From assembly GCF_963676685.1 (NCBI RefSeq), contig NC_092356.1:21501750-21565749 (forward strand): a stretch of 64,000 bases of DNA. Direction: 5' to 3'. The DNA is from Mytilus edulis. Its lineage: Eukaryota; Mollusca; Bivalvia; Mytilida; Mytilidae. Position 1 is the stretch's first letter; every line of letters begins with the position of its first letter. Shown in pieces: positions 33,813 to 46,639 of the stretch. The notes below the pieces were generated by a model that saw only the letters and a program-made list of their open reading frames with translations, was not told the DNA's origin and did not search any database. Position numbers and translations under genes: made by a program.

Positions 33813-36800
33813 TTATCCAACATATTCATCAAAATCATCGGAATCGGACAATTCCTGATCAGGAGTTATGGAGTATAAAAGAGACGCAAATTTCCGTCGG
33901 AATATTGCCATGCATTTACATTTTGTTATATTACCAGTAAAACCATAGTCCCTAGAATGAGACAAAAACTTGTGCAGACGACTGTAGGTCTTTCTAAATG
34001 GGTAATCAGTATTTTCGCTGTAAATTGTTTTGACCGAGCCAGTCCTCAAAATATTTTCATCTTCTTCTAGTTCATCGACTACTTTTGTATAATTAGCATA
34101 ATTTTCATCATCTGCATCCTCTTTCTTCCCGTCTTCTAAACTGATTACAGAATTATCATTTATACGTTCTTCATCCTCACTTTTTTCTTCTTTGTGTGAT
34201 ACTAACTGATCATACAGTGTTCGGACGAATTCGCAATTGTTTGATCTAAAACCGTGTTCTAAACAAAATTCTGCAATGAGACAAATATACCTCATATCAA
34301 AGTAATCGTTATCCCAGTAAACACAATATGCTCCATTTTCTCTATGAATTGCTGGTTGTGCACATTTTAAAACAAGCTTCACTCCGCATACCGATTCTAG
34401 ATAAGCACAGAGCTTACCTATAAGAAACCTGTCGGCGACTTTTATTATATTCGGACTTGACATAGTGGAAGTTGATGGTAAACACAATTCTAAAATTGTT
34501 GGAATACTGCCATATTTGAATAGGAATGCTTCAAAAAATTCTTTAAATTGAGATACAATACTTGATCGCTTTCCTTTGTTTAAAAGTCCATCTAAAAATT
34601 CCTTAGCATGAATCACACTGATTTTCTGAGCATTTTTTATTAGACATGTAAATAACTTTTCTACAATGTCGAGAAAATCTTTTTCAATGAGATTTTCATA
34701 TATGTAATTTCCTACTGCACATCTACTGTTGACAAATTCAGTATCAGTAAAAAATAGATGAAAATCTTTCATGTCCTCTGTTGCTTCTTGGCAATTTTCA
34801 CCCAGTTTGCCAAAAGCAATTACAGAATAAAGTGCGTTTATCAACAAATTAGTTTCGATTTCTATAAAGTTTGAATTATTGTCTGTACATCCCTTTGGTC
34901 TGCAGAAAGAAAAAAAAGCTGTCAATCCGAAATGTATCATGACATCTTTACATATCTTTGGATGAAACTTAACAAAATCTGAATTATTTCCAAAACTTGT
35001 TAAACCATTTACAAGACATGCGTAAACTTTTGGTGTAACATCCTCTATATTTTGGAAGAAAAACTGAATTATTTCGTCGCGTCTATGTTCCAAAGCCACA
35101 GTTTGTAAATAAAACCCAACGTCTGTACACATTTTATCATCACCGGAAAGCATGCTAATAAGTTTGTTTGTAAGTGTTTGATAATCAATGAAAAGAAAAA
35201 CAGCATGGTCACTTAGCGGATCTTTGTATCCTTTAGGCCTAATGTATTCGAGCAAGAAACCAAATTCACAGAATGACAAAACATCGACGTCATCGCCATA
35301 TGATACTAATATCGCCTCTTGGATGGTGTAGTGCTGAAGAATGTAGACATCAGAAAACTTTAATCTCTTGGGTTGGCTTCGATCTGATATTGAAGACTTT
35401 TTTGTGAAGTATGTGCCTTCTAATGTACGGACAGCTTCTCTCAATAAAGACATTTTAATCGTATGACTATCTTCAAAGTATGATAATATGTTTTTAAAAC
35501 ACGTTTCATCAATATAATCTACATCAATTGAGTTTTTCATTGCAGCATATACTAAGACACAATATTGGTATTGCACTAGCTTATTATCAAAACCTTTTAT
35601 TTTAAAATCCATTATTTCATTTACTAATGATTTGGATGCATGAGTAAAATAGAAACTTCCCTGTTTTGTTAAGTTTTTGTTGCTACAAAACAAATGGCAT
35701 GCTTGTGGAAAACCAATTTGCATTTCATATTTACCAGAACATATATCATTAAACAATGAAACACATAGCTGTATTGCGTTCTCGTTTGTTTCAACAACTT
35801 CTGCAATGCATCGTTCAATTGCCACGGGTGGTAAATTGAAAATTGGAGAATAATTCACCTGCTTACATTTACACAAAGAAATGTCGTGTTTTTTCATATG
35901 GTTTGACAAAATCTTTGCACGGCAGCCCCATTGTCGTATTGTATCAATATTAATTAAAACATCTTTTTCGAAAATTTTGTGCTTTTCAATTAAATTTCTA
36001 TTAGTTTCGTCATCACCTCGTATAGTTATTATTAATTTTGATTTACATGATTCGCGTTTGATACATGCATATAGTACATCAAGTATGCCCCTATGTAGAT
36101 CTTCGTTGAAATTAATGTTCGACCTACCAAATAGATCTTCTACTATTACAATAGTTTGATCATTAAAATTAATAAGATCTCTATTTTGCGTTATTTCATC
36201 GTTTACAAAAATCATTGGTGTAAACATATATTCTTGGTACTTCATAGCTATCTGAAGACTTGTTTTAGACTTGCCACCTCCTGCTTTTGCAAACATCACC
36301 AGTATCTTGTATTTTTCAAGAATTTCGTAGCATATTTTTACATCTTCGGTTATAGCATACGTGACATCTTTAGAGTGTTCCAATAAGCGAGCTTTCGTTT
36401 GTGCTGAAAGTACGAAAACGACTTAAAATATTACAATTTGAATTTATCGTTATGCGGTATATAATACATGATATGCAATTCACAATCAATTATAAGAAGC
36501 TTTTACGCTGTTTGATTATACATATTGGATATTTTTTTTAATGAAGTCAAAAGCACATAAAGGGATATTGTTGAAATAGTACATGCTATTGTGGGTTTTT
36601 TTCTAATTGTACATAATTGTGAACATATTTTTAGGTATTATACAACTCCGCGATACTTGTGATAGAAAAATAGGTAATATCGAGAAAAAAACCAACATTC
36701 ATTACTTAAGTTCAATTATACATAAACAAAAAGACTGAAGAATAAAAAAACACAACATTAAAAGTATTTTGAAGTTGGCAATTTTCTGTCAACAATTTTA

Positions 36801-39800
36801 GTATTCAAATACAATACGTATGCATAATTTAGAAATATTCCTAAACAGCTGTTTATAAAAAAAATAACTATACTTGTGTTAACTATAGAGTTGAAACGAA
36901 TACATAATTTTTATCAGTTAAAAATTCAAGCTAATTTTGTAAATAAAATTGATTTTCATAAACTGCTCACGAGTGTATAATACTAAAATTTGAATTACAA
37001 TTTATACTTCTTTTTCCTTTTTTTTCTTCTTTTTTATCAAATGTCAGTATTTCTACAATAACTTTAGTAGTCTAATGGGTATTCCTACCACATCTCCTTA
37101 TTTTCTTATAAGTAAAAATAAAGTATCGATAAGCTGCAGTATTAAGTTAAGTTTAACAGTGATTTTCATCCTCACAAATATAATTTTTTGAACAAAACTT
37201 ACCTATTATATTGGTTTTCCTGTATCCTGAGAAAATATAATGATTTATAGGATAATGTTATAATGTAGAAATTGGTTGTACATCAAAACAACAGATTTAA
37301 TTGGAGATTTATTACTGTGCTTCTTATTTGGCCCCTTGGATTCAAAAATTAATTAAAAAGTGCTATAAATCTACCAAATAACAACATTGAGATGTGCATA
37401 AGACATTCATTTGTCGGACATTTTAAGGGGAGGTAACTTTGAAGTAGTGCATTTTCTGAAGAAATCTACATGGTATTTTGCTATTTTGTATTTTTGCAGG
37501 AAAAAAAACCCGCATGGTGATAATTTTCTCTTCAAGCTATCTTCTTGTATTTTATTTTACAATTCTATCAGTTAGTTTAGCTTCTAATCACATAATGATG
37601 TATTCCCCTGTATAATCCATACAAAATGTGTCATTTTGTCACACCTGTAGATTAAGAAAATGTGCGGTGACCAACATTTTTTATTATATTTTTGAACATA
37701 TATCAATATATACTACGTTTTGGCAAAGCATGAACACATTTTTAATTTAGACTCATATACCACATTTCGTGTCTACTCACGTCGATTCAAGTAGTTCATG
37801 TGAAAGATTGGAACCGATTTAGTCATTAATGACGCTCAAATTCAAGCTTTATATGCAAAATCTTTCAAATATGCCATAATATGTCACATTTCAAATGGTT
37901 TTTGTCAAAAATGAAAGGGACTGCATCCGTGTTCACTCTCCGCCTATATGTTATGTACAAGATAGTTAATAGGTGCAGGCTCCACATATTTGGGCCGGAA
38001 ATATTGAGGTTTTTGGTGCAAAGTATTGTATAAACAATCTGTATATTGAGATGACTTTAGTTGGTTCAATCCTATTAGTTATGATGATGCTGAAAACTTA
38101 ATTGTGCAGTTGATGACATCGAATATCATTTAAGTGCAGTTAATGAAATGGAATATCATGTTATTCATTTCCAAGACTTGATTTTGAAACTCGTGACATA
38201 TCAAAGTTGCATCTACTGACAAAATATGTGTATTCCTCATCTCAGATACGGACTTAAACACAGCCTTTCACCTCATTTACTCATCCATGAATTTTATGTC
38301 AAGATGACATATTTTTTAGGACCCTCGATTCTATCTATAACAGACGCATCTACTGACAAAATATCTTTCTCTCAGATATGGACTCTAACGCAAACATTAA
38401 TCATTAGCGCCTTTGTGCAATGTTGGTCAAGATTATCTTACTTTTATCAGGACCCCATGATTATTCAAGACGCATCTATGAACAAAATCTCAAGAACTAT
38501 GACTTATACTTCCACAGATAGACGAACTTTAACTTTGTGACTGACAAATGAAACTCTTTATCCCTTTCCCAATTTCGTTTGACAAAAACATATAAAAATC
38601 TATAAGCAAACAAATGTCAAAATATACCTCTCGGTAAAGGTTGGGAAACCCTAAACATAATGGTTTCACTTCTATTCGGTTTTAGTGAAATTAAAAAGTA
38701 GCAACAAACAGTCAAAAATACAGGAATGAAGATATTTAACCAATAATTCTGCTCAACCGGTAAGAAGGACCAACTTGAACCTACTATGAGAAATACTGAT
38801 CATCGTTGAATGCCTCATGAATATGAACAAAAACAATACAAACTTTCCATATTTTGGTTTTACCACGTATTGATATTAATTTTGTCTCGTGTACATTTAC
38901 TCAATATCCCTTCATATTTTTATTGGGTATACCATGTATACTACAGATTAAAAAACTGCTACATACAAGTTAAAATCAGAAAGCTTCAGACAGTATAGAA
39001 AATTGCTCTATTCGTCACAACTGACAAATCCTTAAAAAAATGTTTTCATTTCAATCTGTTTGGTTGCAGTAAAACGGCATAGTATTAACAAACACCAAGT
39101 GAATATATGAGAGGTTTGAAATCACTTTCAGTTGTAGAAATATGTTATCTATAAAAACTTCCGAGATCGTTACGTTGAAAGTAAAGATATCAATCTTTAT
39201 TATGATTATTTTTTCTAAATGATGAAAACTATATATATATAATAATCATAATAGAATATACAACAAATATTTTGATAAAAAAAAAACCTCAAACTATCAA
39301 TCATTTACCATGTTCCGAAGACGAGTTCTTGTAAGAACTTGGTACCTTGAGTTTTCATTTCTAAAAATAACCTGGCTTGGTAAATCCCCAAATCCGGGTC
39401 ACGCGTTCTGTGCATAATAAATGAACAATCCTTGTAATAAATATTTGACATCTTCTTATATCAAAATTTATAAAAAAAATGTATTTATTTCATATACCGC
39501 AGAAAATAGAAATATAGATCCGCAGAATCTCATGTGACAATCTAAAACCCATATCATATAATGGACCGGCTTAGTGCCGGCCCATACTTATCATCAAATA
39601 CAACTTGCATGTAAATATTAAGAATGAACACAAATGCGGTCACTTCCATTTAAGACGGAAACCGTCAAAAATTCAAGTCAAATGCTAAAATTATTGTGAA
39701 GATTTCAGTAATTTAGCATAACTTAATGATGCAAGTACCCGATATATGTGCAATGTATTGTAAAAAAAACAACCCATATTTATTTAACATTAGTATTCTA

Positions 39801-41537
39801 CGTTCCAATAAATAGCTAAAAGTTTACATGCTTACAAATTTGTAAAACTGTTATATTTTGGGGCCTAAAAGGGGTCTTACTTGACCTACTCGTTTTACCT
39901 TAACTTCAAATATGTACCTACCCACTTCATTTACTTTTCCTTCGATAGTGTCAATTCGACAATTTAATTTTGCATCTTGAACGACCAGTTGTTGTTGTAA
40001 GTCATCAATTTTCTAAAATGCAATCAACAAATTATTTATCTTATTGTATCTATGTTGACAACGGATATTCTTATACGAAATAAGGAAATGATTTGTTGTG
40101 ATTGCCAATGATACAACTATTAAAAAGTCCAGATGAATTTGACTTAAGCATTAATTGGTGACTGCACGATCTTTTAAAACAATAGAAACGGGGGAAAAGC
40201 TGCCTGAATTATGACGCAATTTGATTTATATACACAAGCATTTCGATTAGAAATCGTGTTTCCATAAAAGGTAACTGTAAAGCAAAACTGAAGAAGAAGA
40301 TATATTCGACAGTAAGATGAAAACACATAGACGCGAATATTCTACACAATATGTCAAATTTTCGTTCGTGATCTTTATCAGCTGTGAGTAAATAACAGAA
40401 ACGGAAATTACTGCCATAAACACCAAATTATCCGAAAAGAAAAGCGCTATGATAGTAACATGAGTGAATAAGTCAGCCAATAATACGTTGCTTCAGTGTT
40501 TTTATAAGTATGGAACATCGAATGGCTATTGTGGCGTATAGGGTACCTGATAATTAATAAAAACATAAATACATGTAAGTAGATATTTTTTTGACTGATT
40601 TAAAAATATTTTGAAATTAATCTTCTGTTTTGTATGCTGTTGTTTATCTTTCGATCTTTTCTATTTTTGCCATCGTGTTGTCATTTCAATTTCACCTTAT
40701 GAGTTTGAATGTCCCTTTATAGTTTATTTAGCCTCTCTTTCGAATGAGTTCACCATCTGATATGGTATATTTATTCAGCTTTTGGCATTCATTTGCAATT
40801 GATTGGACGATTTAAAGTAGATATAACAGATTAATTTTTACTGATACCTCTTCAATGTGATTTTCGTGTAAACTCTGCTCAAGCAATGTAATTTGGTATT
40901 TCTTGAGAATAGTCCCGTCCAAAGGTCTCTGAGAAGCATCATTCAATTTTTGTCTCATACCATTCTCAATATTACAGAATCGAGCAATACGTAGAATTAC
41001 TCCTTCTACATCAGTTTTGTACTTTGCGTATTCAGAATCTGAACATTTTGCTTCTTGTGCATGGCCATACAGTGTGTTTCTATATTTAACAAGATCTTCT
41101 ACATCTTGCTTTAGGGTAGAATTTGTTTGGCAGTTATTTGCAAAGTTCACCAACAAGCAGCGTAGTAAGGTGATGTCAAGATTAGCAATTGCCAAATATT
41201 TTTTGGCAGGACGACAACAATGTTGAGGCGTCGTAGATAAATTTGGATTGTGTCCAAGCATGGTTAGTCCGCTTTTGTCGAGCAGTACATCCAACTGTCT
41301 TGGATACATAATCCTATTTGGATTTGCCTGTACAAGCCGTCCACCAGTACACTGACAACAAGGGATTCTATTGTAACAAAGGTGATATAATTCATGGTGA
41401 TGTATGTTAATGAAATCTTCAAAGGTAATAGAAGTGGTTGATAAATCATTGTCCAAAACTGCTGATAGTGATTCCGTTCCATGATCGACTATTACGGTTG
41501 CAATTCTGTAAAAATTCTCTCGTTCTTTTTGAGTCAT
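33813..41537 (-). CDS. HEPN(DZIP3-like)-coiled coil-nSTAND3 NTPase protein, three coding exons
   Basis: Exons 41537-40848, 40012-39922 and 36403-33813 join in phase (GAAGAG/GTATCA, TTTTAG/AAAATT, GTGG/GTAGGT, TTTCAG/CACAAA) into 1123 residues. Residues 1-230 form a DZIP3-type HEPN domain with the RNase motif R-x5-H intact (RNTLYGH, 153-159) and Cys clusters at 60-63 and 107-108. Exon 2 gives a short coiled coil (KIDDLQQQLVVQDAKLN). Residues about 280-450 match an nSTAND3 P-loop NTPase: Walker A AKAGGGKSKT (299-308), Walker B IVIVEDLFG (345-353) and sensor LIITIRGDD (384-392). An alpha-helical region of about 500 residues and a Glu/Asp-rich segment near the C-terminus follow. In this family NTPase-driven assembly is thought to switch on the HEPN RNase in immune or cell-conflict responses; that role is inferred, not shown. 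A non-coding first exon probably lies near 42340, before the acceptor at 41551. Confidence 0.88.
36404..39921. other. Long intron 2 of the HEPN-nSTAND3 gene
   Basis: About 3.5 kb of AT-rich sequence separates the coiled-coil exon from the NTPase exon. It holds the tandem repeat at 38205-38520, a possible short repeat tail near 37060-37110, and no other exon I can find. Confidence 0.6.
38205..38520. repeat. Three degenerate tandem units of 126-137 bp
   Basis: GCATCTACTGACAAAATAT starts at 38209 and 38346, and a diverged form GCATCTATGAACAAAATCTC at 38472. Each is followed by a GAnTATGGAC-like block and, where complete, an AGGACCC block. The 104-codon plus-strand frame across it is an artefact of the repeat. 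Confidence 0.7.
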
Positions 41538-43324
41538 AATGAAAGCTCAGCCTAATAAGAAAATAATACGAATTACTAGCAATCCGCATTGATCAGCTTG
41601 AAACATTTGATATAAATAATACGACTACTGCATTGTACACATGTTACCAATGATATGATATTCTTAATTGTAATGCCAAATTAGAGTTTTGACCCAAATT
41701 TTACTGTCCACTGAACATAGAAAATGATAGTGCGAGTGGGACATCCGTGTACTATGGACACATTATTGTCCTTATTAATATTGTTTATACTGCTTTTGTT
41801 GAAAAGATCAATTATTATATAAGTAAAATGATTTTATTACATGTGGTCATATTTGTTAAGTAAGCCTATATTATAAGACATTTTTCTTAAAAATAAAATA
41901 GAAACCCAATATGGTAATTCAAATATGTAAAGTGGAATAACGTACGCTACAAACAATACACACGTTTGATGATACACATTCCAATTGTTAATCGACTGCA
42001 AGTCGGTGATTTTAGTTGATTTTAAAATACAAAACGAAAGGGAATATTAATTAGAAATAGTTACACAAAAATAAATGAAACAAATCTACAAAAGAAAACT
42101 CTCGTTAGTTTGTTATTATACATTCCAATCCATTTTGAGTGTAAATAGTTACCGATTTGCATTTAGGGTACTTTGCATATGTTACGTTCTATGTAGACCT
42201 GTTATTATGGAGTTATTTTAAAGAAAAAAGATAAGGATACACAAGATACAGAACAACTGTCTTTAACAAACCCGATATATTTTCGTAAATACCAAGTCTA
42301 TAAAATGCTTAATTCAAAATAGTAAAGACTTTACCTTTTACCTGTTTATCTGTATTCCCTTTTTTGTCATAAGTGACCACTTATTTCATTTCTGTCGAAA
42401 TATGTAGATATCACGTGTTCCGAGTGCTTGTGTTTCATTGACGCAATTTCACAACTCGCTGCATTTGAAAATTCTCTTTTGTCATAAGAACAATAAGTAA
42501 GCAATTCAAATATTAATAATTAATTAAATAGGACTGCCATGCTCAAGCTATTTAGATTTTTACAAGCTGTTGTATTTAAAACAAAGGATAAGCAATAATC
42601 GATATGAAATGAAAGTGTTTCCTTTAAAAGTGCTGAATTACAACAACGTACATTTGATATATTATTACATTTCTTCATATATATATGCTTTATAATTGTT
42701 GTGTTAAATACCCGAGAGTTTAAATATATGTATTCCATTAGCTGAAGACTTGTTTGTGTTCTTTAATTGTTTTTCCCTACACAATAATGTGAAGAAGGAT
42801 TCGACCCACAATAGTCTATGACTCACTAGAATGCTTGAATCAAAAAGATTATTAAAGCCAAATAAAGAACGGCGTTAGCAAATAAGAGCTGTTTTTTAAT
42901 TAAATTTTCTATTGAGCTATCTCCGTGTGCATTTTACCCTCGAATGTAGACAACAGCTTGATGAGACTTACTTTTTACATATAAATACACTGTATAATGT
43001 AAAGGGAATTTTTGTAATGACAAAAAAAAAAAGGCTGTACATAAATATTAAATTAATAAGATATGTTTTTCTGTTCTTTATTTGTGTCAATATGTTTATA
43101 TATTAACAATTAATGAATACAATCATCGACCATGTGTTCTTGAAATGAACATGCACATCTATTCCGGTCTATCTGAAATATGGATAGCTTTCTATCCCTT
43201 TTCTCACTTTGACCTAAAAAAATGATGATTTTTTTTTATCGTTTCCATGATAAATATCAACTTGCAACCCAGCTTGGAACAAACTTCATGTTCACTATGT
43301 ACTTAAGTTTATCGATTTATCGAG

Positions 43325-43690
43325 TTTACACCACTGGGTCGTTGCCACTGCTGGTGGACGTTTCGTCCCCGAGGGTATCACCAGCCAAATAGTCAACACT
43401 TCGGTGTCAACACTTCGACATGAATATCAATAATGTGGTCATTTTAATAAATTTCCTGTTTACAAAACTATGAATTTTTCGAAAAACTAAGGATTTTCTT
43501 ATCCCAGGCATAGATTACCTTAGCTGTATTTGGCACAACTTTTTTGGAATTTTGGATCCTCATTGCTCTTCAACTTTGCACTTGTTTGGCTTTATAAATA
43601 TTTTGATGTGAGCGTCACTGATGAGTCTTATGTAGACGAAATGCGCATCTGGTGTACTTAATTATAATCCTTGTACCTTTGAAAACTATT
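43325..43690. repeat. Dispersed repeat family F, near-complete copy
   Basis: The unit runs from CACCACTGGGTCGTTGCCAC through CTTATCCCAGGCATAGATTA and TTGTTTGGCTTTATAAATAT to ATAATCCTTGTACCTTTGA. It is the reverse complement of 53450-53815. Fragments are at 9873-9930, 33325-33545, 55930-55990 and 57690-57740. Confidence 0.8.
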
Positions 43691-44569
43691 TATAGTTTTG
43701 ATTTGGTATTTAAGTGAAAGACATGTATTAATTGAAATCCTTGTTATTATACAGTGACAGAAATTGAGACCTTTTTGATGGAAACAGTTACTTAAATCAA
43801 AGGCTAGTTGTTATTCATAACACAAAGAAGCATTTATTTCGATTATTTTAACACTTCCCTAAAGACACAAGAAAATACCTTAGCCTCAATAACCACAGTA
43901 TGACTTAAATGATGTACTTTTAGTTTTCAAAATTAATCACAAAAAGTTAAGCAACTTTGGCAACGATTGCTCGAAACGGTCGTGCCTCCTTTGCGCAGCT
44001 ATTTGCGTTCTCCTAAATTTATTATGGTATATGTGTTTATATGGAAGTTGCTATACATAGCGTTTTCAACATCAATAGTGATTAAAGAATGTAGCTATTT
44101 CTAGATATTCCCATTGTACGTTGGAATGGTGTGCTATTGTTCAAAATTTTCGGAAGATTGTATTTTAGCTAGTAAAATATATATGGTAAGTAAGAATGAA
44201 CAGTTGAAAAATGTTCAATCTCATACCAGGAAAACTTATAGACATATAATTATGAATATGGTCTTGAAACAGACAATAGAGTTCAATAGTATTTTGAAAC
44301 GTCGTACATGTGTTAAAATTATCGAAACTGCTTAGACAAACGCAACACAGCTTTCTCAAATGTATTTTGAAATGAAAGTCATATTCTCGTTCATGTCCAT
44401 GTAAAATGTATATGTAATAAAACATGCAATGTGATTCTATATAAAACTCCAGTGTCATCAATTTTAAAGAGGTAAACAATATTTCCCAATTAACTTGTAT
44501 CATGTACAAGAAAAACAAATGTAAACACATTGGACACAAACATACCGCTATCGTATGTGTCTGTTATGG

Positions 44570-44577
44570 TATATATA
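44570..44577 (+). promoter_or_regulatory. Possible TATA box of the secreted peptide gene
   Basis: TATATATA lies 50 bp before the start codon, which would place transcription start near 44600 with a short leader. The region is AT-rich, so the match could be chance. Confidence 0.35.
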
Positions 44578-44626
44578 TTTGTGAGATAAACAGTTTTGAA
44601 GTCACACATCATACTACGATTGTATA

Positions 44627-45272
44627 ATGGCAATACTGTTCAAAACGTTAGCTTTTCTTGTTATTTGTATGGTTATAATTGCGGCATGTGTGCCGAAAGA
44701 AGGTAAGTACTATTATTATCAAAGACTTAATATTTTCAAAAAATATTCTTATGTTTTTATAATCTATCAAGAATAATTGTTTTGTCCGAGAAAAAACCCC
44801 ATCTGCAACTATAACGGTGAATATAGAAATGCATGACATTTAAAAAAAGTTTTCATTTTCTATTCAAACACAGGGTCTATACCGCAACTGGTGGACTTTA
44901 TAATAGGTTCAGTAGTCAGTCTTGCTGATAAATAGCATACATAAAGTGGTGTTGCACTGTTTGTACTCATCAAATGTATGTGCACAAAAGATTCAAATGC
45001 ATGTTTATTATACACGTTTTGAAGCTTTGAACTTATATTGACAAACAATATTATTTAAAAAAAAAAATTAATGTCGATTCAAATAATTTTTGATTGGAAT
45101 ATTTTGTGTTTTGTCTTGTTTCTGATGTGAAAAATATATACACATACATTGTCTATTAGTATCAGCCCAAGGTTACCATGGAGGTGGATGGAATAGAAGA
45201 CCATGGTGGGTTTGTGGGCATGGACACTGGCATCATCATGACAGACCTTGGTGGCGTCGCGAGTATGATTAA
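44627..45272 (+). CDS. Small secreted Trp/His/Arg-rich peptide, two coding exons
   Basis: Exon 44627-44702 (ATG GCA ATA CTG.., ending GAAG/GTAAGT) and exon 45160-45281 (after TATTAG) join in phase; the stop is at 45270-45272. The product has 62 residues. Residues 1-20 are a clear signal peptide (MAILFKTLAFLVICMVIIAA), and cleavage could fall there or after VSA (28). From residue 29 the 34-residue mature part has six Trp, six His, five Arg, one Cys and two copies of RPWW (39-42, 54-57), plus a cluster HGHWHHH at 46-52. A 3' UTR exon starts at 45955 (TTTGCAG/) with AATAAA at 46030. This composition suggests a linear cationic antimicrobial peptide, perhaps of the myticalin type of mussels, or a metal-binding secreted peptide. 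I cannot match it to a known sequence. Confidence 0.72.
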
Positions 45273-45954
45273 AAGATACTGGTGAGATATTCAGAAATAT
45301 ATGAAATTGTAAAAACTTGGACAAAGTTCTCACTTCAAAAAGAGTAGATAATATAACAAAGAAACAATAAACTGTAATATATTTGTCCTTAGAATAACTT
45401 TTTTAAACACCAGTATTAAATGCGCATATTCGAGAAGATCTGTAACCAGGATCAATGGATTTGTTTTATTGTGATATAATATAATTTCTTTTTTTGAATT
45501 AATGACCCTGCAATACAAATACAAATAAATAGTACAAAGAAAGATAACTCTATTCATTCTAGGTGACAATTCCTAAAATACAATGCTTACATATTTTCTA
45601 CTGGACAACTATGGTTTTCCAAGATATTGACTTACAAATCTATTTACTGAGAATGTTAACTATGAAAAATATTGTTCTCATCATAAATTACATATCTTAA
45701 CATTTAACATATTGAATTCTACCAAAATACTCTTCAAAAGGTGATGTGTTTCGTCGTTGATACGGTTTTGTTAATATAAAAAGATTAATAAATTACTATG
45801 AGGCAATCAAAATTCATTTGTACAGTCAAGTTCAAGTATGTCTATTTTATTGTTGTCCTGACCCCAATATTTTTTTTCTGAGAACGCACTAGAGTCGATA
45901 TTTATTTTTTTTAGATTTAAAAATTATTTTCTGTTTTTTTTTTTCAATTTGCAG

Positions 45955-46055
45955 ACGACACTTAGATGATGCCACATCTGATTTTTAGTAAATGCTGATA
46001 CAAAAGCAGAGAACATCTAGTTTTTGGTCAATAAAAATAATAATTGTTTTTATGA
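45955..46055 (+). other. Probable 3' UTR exon of the secreted peptide gene
   Basis: A pyrimidine-rich tract and GCAG acceptor end at 45954. The exon has no long frame continuing the peptide, and AATAAA occurs at 46030-46035. The upstream stop codon is only 9 nt before the exon junction, so the transcript should escape nonsense-mediated decay. Confidence 0.5.
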
Positions 46056-46639
46056 ATTCAGTTTCTATAGGGACTGCTTTTGTTTAAATTACTTATTGTT
46101 ATATCAGGACAAATCATACTTATGTGGTGTTAGACGACACGTAGTAACGAACCAATGAGACAGCTTCTTATATAAGACCCACAAAAGTTATTTCGAAAAC
46201 CAGCTTATTGTGACCTTTTCTAATAAATGAGTGTTGAATATGTAAATTAAAAAAAAAAAGAAAAAAAAGGCTAGAAAAGTTACTGAAAATACAAAACTAA
46301 AGTTAACTAACAAAAAGATTCCCATATTGGACAGAGTTTAAACAAGTATTTTATAGTACCTGATCCTTACAAGTTTTTACATCGCTGGACTAGCAACAGA
46401 AGATTGATAAGAGTTTGTTCTGACAACATGGAAATTCTACGATATCTGTATTACAGAAGACGCAAAAAGTTACTAGAACAATAGGACTTACTAATACCTA
46501 TCAGCAAATGCTCACTGTTTCTAAAAGCAAACTCACTGTTCTATGCATTCCTTAATATTTATAGTCAATCGACTTTACTATTTTGGCTAATGTTTAAAAT
46601 TGTTATTTTATATCTAATGTTCGTTTTTTTGCTCTACAA

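Noticed and set aside
38226..38540. 104-codon plus-strand frame
   Set aside because: It coincides with a degenerate tandem repeat of 126-137 bp inside an intron and has no domain.
40247..40480. 77-codon hydrophobic minus-strand frame near the HEPN exon
   Set aside because: It lies in intron 1 of the HEPN-nSTAND3 gene. Exons on both sides join in phase without it.
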